This document shows positions 59,421 to 64,000 of a DNA stretch of 64,000 nt, one piece after another. Within the stretch, counting starts at the first letter, position 1, and every line of letters starts with the position of its first letter. Position numbers and translations under genes: made by a program. The stretch is from Pseudomonadota bacterium (GTDB taxonomy: Bacteria > Chloroflexota > UBA6077 > JAJPGT01). Under the pieces are notes generated by a model. The model did not search any database. It was not told the origin of the DNA and saw only the letters and a program-made list of their open reading frames with translations. The stretch covers positions 1 through 64,000 of the forward strand of contig JAJPGT010000052.1 in the NCBI GenBank assembly GCA_021325655.1. Reading direction: 5' to 3'.

Positions 59421-59426
59421 ATTATA
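59421..59426 (-). promoter_or_regulatory. -10 element of pyrE
   Basis: Perfect TATAAT on the minus strand, about 31 nt before the pyrE start codon; the -35 region is weak. Confidence 0.45.
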
Positions 59427-59529
59427 AAGAGGCCGCCCATTTCAGGCGCTGTCACGGCAACGTAACGCCGGAGCGGTAGGCTGCCGGCGGCTGGCGCGTG
59501 CTGGGCCCTCGTGAGGAGAACAAAGGAGC

Positions 59530-61938
59530 ATGACATATCTTGGGGCCGGGCGCCTGGCGCGCGGCGCCACCATCCTGGTAGTCGCCACCTCCGTGGCGCT
59601 CGTCACGAGCTGCAGCTCGCTCGGCATCGGCGGCAAGCCCGCTACCAACCTGCGCTTTACCGATGTCGCGCTCCAGGCAGGAGTACAGGATCGTGAAAAC
59701 ATGGGCCGGGCCGTGGGCGCAGGCGACTTCAACGGCGACGGCTGGATCGACTTCTACTTCGGCAATCCCGGTGGCCAGAGCCGGATCTTCCTCAGCAACG
59801 GCCCCGGGCCCGATGGCACGATCACCTTCCGCCCAGCACAGACGCTGCTGGAAGGCCCTGAGACCTTCGCCTTCGGCGCCGCCCTGGGCGACTATGACAA
59901 CGACGGCGTGGCCGATCTCTTCGTCGCCAGCGGCGGCGCGGACGGCGCGCTGGCGCAGGTGCAGACCTGGGACCACCTGTTCCATGGCAATGGCGACGGC
60001 ACCTTCACCGAGGTGACCGAGCAGGCCGGGGTAAAAGGACACCACAACCCGGAAGGCAAGCTGGTGCCGACGGACTCCTCGCAGGGTGCCTGGGGCGACT
60101 ACGACCGTGACGGCTACCTGGACCTGTACGTCTCTAACCAGTACGACAACGGCAACACGCTGTTCCACAACAACGGCGACGGCACCTTCACCGACGTCAC
60201 GGCGCAGGCGGGCCTGGATCTGGACACCCGCAGCATGGCCGCCGTCTGGGTCGACTTCGATAACGACGGCTGGCCCGACCTGCTGGTGCCACACGCCAAG
60301 GGCGGGCATCACTCGCTGTACCACAACAACCGCAACGGCACCTTCACCCGGGTTAGCTCCGACGCCTTCAACTACCCCTGGAACGCCTGGGCCGCGGCCG
60401 CGGCCGACTTCAACCAGGACGGGCTGGTCGACGCGGCCGGCTTCGCCTGGCACCAGGTGCGGCTGGACGGCGTCCGGACGCGGGTGATGGACCTGTATAG
60501 CCGCATCCTGGACCTGACCCACCTGCGCAGCCGGCAGACGATCGACGAGGACGCCGAGGGGCTCTACATTAATCAGGGCAGCATGAAGTTCGTGGATCAG
60601 GCGGCCGCGTCGGGCTGGAGCCCGAAGGGGACTCGCACCTCCAGCTCCATGGGCAACCAGGTGGGCGACCTGAACAACGACGGCCTGCCGGAGATCTACC
60701 TGGCGAACGGGGCGCCGAACTACGGCGAGCGGGACCGCCTGTACGAGAACGTCGGCAGCTTTGGTGGCCCACCCCAGTTCCGCGACGTGTCCTATCTGGT
60801 CGACTCCCCAGCCCCCGACGACCCGAGCTTCCGCCTCACCCGCCCGATCCCAGCCTACGTGCTCGGGCAGAAGACGATCTGCGGTGCGGAGGGCCAGAGC
60901 GTGCTCAAGGAGGCGAGCGAGAGCGGCGCGCGGGGCGTGTTCGGCTGCGCCAGCGTCCCAGTCAAGCCGGGCGAGCCGCCCTACATGCCCAATACCGGGC
61001 CCGGCATGCCGTGGACCGCGCCATACCCGTATCGCGGCCACGCGGTGGTCTTCGTCGACTACAACAAGGACAACAAGGTCGACATCATGGCTGTCAAGGG
61101 TGGGCCACTGACCATGCCCTGGACGATCGAGCCGAACCGGCTCTGGCGCAACGACTCGATCGATGTCGGAGCGCTGCTCACGGTGAAGCTGGTTGGCGGC
61201 CTGAGCAACCGCGACGGCGCAGGCGCCCGGCTGATCGCGCGCCCGTCCCTCAACGGCGTGCTCAAGGAGCCCCGCTACGTGGACGTGCTGGACCAGAACG
61301 GCTTCGGCGCCAGCCGCTGGGGCGAGACCTACATCGGGCTGGGCCGGGCGGACAAGGTCGCCTCGCTGGAGATTGACTGGCCAAGCGGCGTTATCCAGGT
61401 GCTGCACGACCTGCCGGTGAACCAGCGCCTCACCATCAATGAGGCCGACGCGCTCGCCTTCGCCGACGGGTTCGACCGGAGTATCGACACCCAGCGCTGG
61501 GAGATGAAGCGGGGCGACTGGAGCTGGAAGGAGCGCCAGGCCGCGTCCTGCGGCGGGATGCTGGCGACGCGCGACGGGGCCTTCTCCGCCACGGATGGCG
61601 AGCTGGTGACCAAGATAACCGTGGACCAGACAGGCAGCGCGGGCGCGATCGTCCGCTTGGGCGGGACGGGGGGCGGCATCGCGGCCGTGGTTTCGGGCCG
61701 AGGGCTCGAGGTCGGCCCGCTCGAGGATCTTCATCGCACCCCGCCGCAAGACATCGGGCCGGTCGAGCCGGGCCGGATGGTGCTGCTGCGGATTCGCTTC
61801 CGCGGCCAGAATGTGGACGTGCAGGCGGACGAAGGGCCACCGGTAAAGGTGCAGGACCCCACGCCAGCCAGCGGCCCGGTCGCGCTGCTGGTTGAGGGGG
61901 GCTGCGCCCGATTCGACCACGTGGCTGTCAGCCGCTAA
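59530..61938 (+). CDS. FG-GAP/VCBS and ASPIC (UnbV) lipoprotein
   Basis: 802 residues, AAGGAG before the ATG. Signal peptide with lipobox (VATSVALVTSC at about 28), then a short SSLGIGG leader and a beta-propeller of FG-GAP repeats, each with a calcium-type Dx(D/N)xDG: DFNGDGWIDFYFGN, DYDNDGVADLFVAS, DYDRDGYLDLYVSN, DFDNDGWPDLL, DLNNDGLPEIYLAN and DYNKDNKVDIMAV. About residue 555-640 is an ASPIC/UnbV domain (GAGARLIA, then GFGASRWGETYIGLG). The last 150 residues look like an added jelly-roll (lectin-like) domain. It is a large outer-surface protein, probably with the next genes. Confidence 0.9.
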   Translation: MTYLGAGRLARGATILVVATSVALVTSCSSLGIGGKPATNLRFTDVALQAGVQDRENMGRAVGAGDFNGDGWIDFYFGNPGGQSRIFLSNGPGPDGTITFRPAQTLLEGPETFAFGAALGDYDNDGVADLFVASGGADGALAQVQTWDHLFHGNGDGTFTEVTEQAGVKGHHNPEGKLVPTDSSQGAWGDYDRDGYLDLYVSNQYDNGNTLFHNNGDGTFTDVTAQAGLDLDTRSMAAVWVDFDNDGWPDLLVPHAKGGHHSLYHNNRNGTFTRVSSDAFNYPWNAWAAAAADFNQDGLVDAAGFAWHQVRLDGVRTRVMDLYSRILDLTHLRSRQTIDEDAEGLYINQGSMKFVDQAAASGWSPKGTRTSSSMGNQVGDLNNDGLPEIYLANGAPNYGERDRLYENVGSFGGPPQFRDVSYLVDSPAPDDPSFRLTRPIPAYVLGQKTICGAEGQSVLKEASESGARGVFGCASVPVKPGEPPYMPNTGPGMPWTAPYPYRGHAVVFVDYNKDNKVDIMAVKGGPLTMPWTIEPNRLWRNDSIDVGALLTVKLVGGLSNRDGAGARLIARPSLNGVLKEPRYVDVLDQNGFGASRWGETYIGLGRADKVASLEIDWPSGVIQVLHDLPVNQRLTINEADALAFADGFDRSIDTQRWEMKRGDWSWKERQAASCGGMLATRDGAFSATDGELVTKITVDQTGSAGAIVRLGGTGGGIAAVVSGRGLEVGPLEDLHRTPPQDIGPVEPGRMVLLRIRFRGQNVDVQADEGPPVKVQDPTPASGPVALLVEGGCARFDHVAVSR

Positions 61939-62244
61939 GCCAGCGTGGCGAGCTGCCACCCCAGCACGCCTGCTCCCCGCGGCTGCGGCGCGCGGGCGGA
62001 GTATGGCTGCCCCGGGGGCACGCCACCTCGCCCAGCCTCGAGCTATCCCTGCCATCCCGAGCGCCGGGCCCTCGACGCTCCTGCAAGACTCTCCCGGAAT
62101 ACCGCGAACGGAGTAGGCGAATACTGCGAACGACCCATACCCTCCCTGGCGATCGTGCCGTACCTTAACGGCACCTGGGGGATGTTCCGATCCGCCGGAC
62201 TTGGCAACCGCTCCAACTTTCAGGAAGGGCAGAAGGCAACAACC
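61939..62244 (+). promoter_or_regulatory. Intergenic region with direct repeats and hairpin before the PHM-like gene
   Basis: Two 12-nt direct repeats (ATACCGCGAACG at 62099-62110 and ATACTGCGAACG at 62121-62132) are 22 nt apart, two helical turns. A perfect 7-bp hairpin (GTGCCGT with ACGGCAC, loop ACCTTA) lies at 62155-62174. They may form regulatory sites for the PHM-like gene 70-150 nt downstream. No gene is seen in the region. Confidence 0.4.
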
Positions 62245-63198
62245 ATGAGTGTTCGCGGGAAGCAGTGGGCGACAATGGGGCTGTCACTCTTCGCCGGCGC
62301 AGCGGTGCTGGCGTCGAGTGGCTGCGCGAAGCTCGGGATCGGCGGGGGCGCAGACATCTCGCTGCCCAAGCCGGAGCATGGGGTGCAGTTGGTAGTCGGG
62401 CCGATCAACGTCCCGGCCGGCCAGGAGGTCCAGCAGAACTGGTATGTCAAGGCGCCGAACGATAAGCCGCTGGACATCGTGAAGTTCGAGATCAAGATGT
62501 CCCCGGGCTCCCACCACTTCAACATCTTCCGCAGCAACACGGAAGACATCCCCGATGGCACGGTCGAGAACAGCTTCGATGCGCTACACTGGGAGGCGTG
62601 GGACCTGGTGGTGGACTCGCAGGCGCAGAACTTCGTCTGGGAGCTACCACAGGGTGTGGCGTTCCGGCTGGAGCCGCACCAGCAGATGAACCTGCAGATC
62701 CACTATGTGAACGCCAGCACCCAGAAGACCGAGGGTGGCGTGGGCAAGGCGATCCTGAACATGTACGAGGCCCAGCCTGGCACCGTAAAGGAGTACCTGG
62801 GCGGCCTGTTCGCGCAGAATCGCGAGATCACCCTTCCGCCCCACGCGGAATCCACCTTCTCCAAGACCTGCAAGTTCCCGCAGGACGTCAACCTGGCGAT
62901 GACCACCGGCCACTTCCACAGCCGGGGCAAGACGTTCGTGATGTACAAGAAGAATCTCGATGGCTCGCGCGGCCCGGAGATCTACCGCTCCGAGAACTGG
63001 GACGAGCCACCGATGAAGACCTTCGCCGACCCGATCCCCTTCAAGAAGGGTGAGGGCATCGAGTACGTCACGACGTACGTGAACAACACCGACCGGATCA
63101 TCGGCTTCGGCCCGCACGTGGAGACGGACGAGCACTCGAACATGTTCGCCTTCTACTACCCCGCGCTGCCGGGATCGAAGTCGATCTACTGCTTCTGA
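62245..63198 (+). CDS. PHM/DBM-like copper type II monooxygenase-like lipoprotein
   Basis: 317 residues from the ATG at 62245. Lipobox Cys at 27 (AAVLASSGC). Ligand pattern of peptidylglycine alpha-hydroxylating monooxygenase: His-His at 90/91 (MSPGSHHFNIF), a third His at 153 (QMNLQIHYVN), H-x-H at 223/225 (TTGHFHSRG) and Met at 300 (DEHSNMFAFYY). Spacings (62, 70, 75) almost equal those in rat PHM (64, 70, 70), so both copper sites should form. PHM hydroxylates a glycine alpha-carbon, DBM a benzylic carbon. The bacterial substrate is unknown. It is flanked by FG-GAP proteins. Confidence 0.8.
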   Translation: MSVRGKQWATMGLSLFAGAAVLASSGCAKLGIGGGADISLPKPEHGVQLVVGPINVPAGQEVQQNWYVKAPNDKPLDIVKFEIKMSPGSHHFNIFRSNTEDIPDGTVENSFDALHWEAWDLVVDSQAQNFVWELPQGVAFRLEPHQQMNLQIHYVNASTQKTEGGVGKAILNMYEAQPGTVKEYLGGLFAQNREITLPPHAESTFSKTCKFPQDVNLAMTTGHFHSRGKTFVMYKKNLDGSRGPEIYRSENWDEPPMKTFADPIPFKKGEGIEYVTTYVNNTDRIIGFGPHVETDEHSNMFAFYYPALPGSKSIYCF

Positions 63199-63216
63199 TC
63201 GCCTCCTGCTCCCTGT

Positions 63217-63254
63217 GGGGAACGAGGCTGGCCGCGCGGCCAGCCTCGTTCCCC
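63217..63254 (+). terminator. Rho-independent terminator after the PHM-like gene
   Basis: A perfect 17-bp stem (63217-63233 with 63238-63254) with a 4-nt GCGC turn, followed by TGTTTCTCTT. It lies 18 nt after the PHM-like stop, so the operon of the FG-GAP and PHM-like genes likely ends here. Confidence 0.85.
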
Positions 63255-63420
63255 TGTTTCTCTTGGAATCAGGTACAGCGGATGTCTCTGGAGATCGGAT
63301 CGGACACGCCGAGATCACGGGTACGTAGGACACTAAGCACCGTCGTGGCCGATGGCGGCGCTACCAGGCTGGCCGTCGGCTCGTGCCAGACGACAGTGTC
63401 CCAGATGGCAAAGGAGTGAA

Positions 63421-64000
63421 GTGGGGGCAATGCGGAAGGTAGGTAGGGCCGCTCGGTGGGTCGTGAGGCCCGCGCTCGTGATGCTTGTCGTCGGCCTGAT
63501 AGTCGGGAGTGTCGGCGGGTCGCTGGTTGCTGGCGCGTCGCTGGCTTCCGTCTCGGGTGAGCGCGCGAACCTGGTGGAGACCAGCAAGGACACCATCAAC
63601 GCGATCCTGTTCCGCTTCACCGGCAAGTCGCTGTTCAGGCGGGGCCAGGGCGTGGTGACCGGCGCCAGGGACTACGCCGGCACAGCCCAGACCGAGCGCA
63701 CCCAGCGGCTCAACGAGGTGGACAACCAGTCGTTCGGACTGAAGAACCCCATTACCACGCCCGTGGCGGATGTGGAGCCGTTTACGAACATCGCGGCCAC
63801 GTTCATCCCGCCCTTCCAGCACCGTGGCGGACACGGCCCGGGCGTGTGCATCTTCGACTATGATCGCGATGGCAAGCCGGACATCTTCGTCCCCAACCCC
63901 AATGGGAACGCGCTGTACCATAACGAAGGCAACAACGTCTTCCGCGACGTGGCGCGCGAGGCCGGGGTACTGGACGAGGAGCACGCTGGAACCGGCTGCG
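63421..64000 (+). CDS. FG-GAP/VCBS-repeat membrane protein, N-terminal part, cut by window edge
   Basis: Starts at a GTG at 63421 with AAAGGAG 4 nt upstream (an ATG at 63430 is also in frame); no stop before 64000, so only about 193 residues are seen. A membrane anchor (ALVMLVVGLIVGSVGGSLVA) is followed by a charged linker and an FG-GAP repeat with its calcium loop (CIFDYDRDGKPDIFVPNPNG). The end NVFRDVAREAGV resembles the repeats of the 59530 gene. It is a separate gene with its own start after the terminator, and probably belongs to the same outer-surface system. Confidence 0.85.
   Translation, partial: MGAMRKVGRAARWVVRPALVMLVVGLIVGSVGGSLVAGASLASVSGERANLVETSKDTINAILFRFTGKSLFRRGQGVVTGARDYAGTAQTERTQRLNEVDNQSFGLKNPITTPVADVEPFTNIAATFIPPFQHRGGHGPGVCIFDYDRDGKPDIFVPNPNGNALYHNEGNNVFRDVAREAGVLDEEHAGTGC

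Noticed and set aside
59452-62055. Very long minus-strand open frame (867 codons) opposite the FG-GAP protein gene
   Set aside because: Low-complexity His/Val/Gly/Arg composition, no motif; it is the mirror of a clearly real gene in high-GC DNA.

Overview
The window is high-GC bacterial chromosome, densely coded on both strands, with many GTG starts and stop/start (ATGA or GTGA) overlaps. The gene set points to a Chloroflexota bacterium, perhaps Thermomicrobia-like, but this is inferred because no rRNA or marker gene is present. The clues are a futalosine-pathway mqnD, the prkA/DUF444/spoVR trio, a TIGR01906/DUF1461 membrane protein, DUF2085 proteins, an Os1348-like small peptide, and several Tat- or Sec-exported lipoproteins. 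No insertion sequence, prophage, CRISPR array or rRNA was seen.

Layout. 1-7575 (mostly minus): truncated helix-turn-helix gene, TPR protein, ParA ATPase, a tartrate/isopropylmalate-type dehydrogenase, two tandem cyclic-nucleotide-domain/CpaE-like ATPase fusions, a Yip1-type membrane protein and mqnD. 7718-11303 (plus): fabD and two tandem fabF paralogues. 11406-18719: PAP2 phosphatase, SDR, RidA, VOC and luciferase-family genes, a TetR regulator, and a two-subunit molybdopterin hydroxylase with a Tat/lipoprotein signal. 19170-19853: an OsmC-family gene with an in-frame TGA at the second conserved cysteine, a SECIS-like hairpin behind it, and, convergent to it, the selenocysteine tRNA gene selC. 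20022-28583: PsbP/TPR-like membrane protein, YlxP-like protein, ECF sigma factor, prkA-DUF444-spoVR, a zinc-finger anti-sigma-like protein, glutaredoxin, DUF2085 and a Lit-like protein.

28608-37468: DUF2085 plus an Os1348-like small peptide with its own promoter, a LarA/DUF2088 protein, CPBP protease, a dCTP deaminase gene split by a 482-residue intein, nrdR, the 3' relic of an MFS gene, an XRE-cupin regulator and a PQQ-type beta-propeller. 37596-46813: CHASE3 histidine kinase, CDGSH protein, DHA2 MFS pump, CocE/NonD hydrolase, dienelactone-hydrolase lipoprotein and Vgb-like propeller lipoprotein. 47057-59390: second MFS pump, SDR, CMD protein, NfuA-like protein, ATP-grasp enzyme, LLM flavoprotein, ankyrin protein, prepilin-peptidase-like protein, Nudix hydrolase, CBS-BON protein, L,D-transpeptidase and pyrE. 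59530-64000: an FG-GAP/ASPIC lipoprotein, a peptidylglycine-hydroxylating-monooxygenase-like lipoprotein with all six copper ligands in register, a strong terminator, and the start of a second FG-GAP protein.

Most notable: (i) the selenoprotein OsmC next to selC, which a standard gene caller would truncate at the TGA; (ii) the intein between the two halves of the dCTP deaminase active-site region, with a probably dead homing endonuclease; (iii) the PHM-like copper protein between FG-GAP proteins; (iv) the paired cNMP-CpaE fusions, one of which has lost key residues. All functional calls come from reading motifs by eye; no database search was run.
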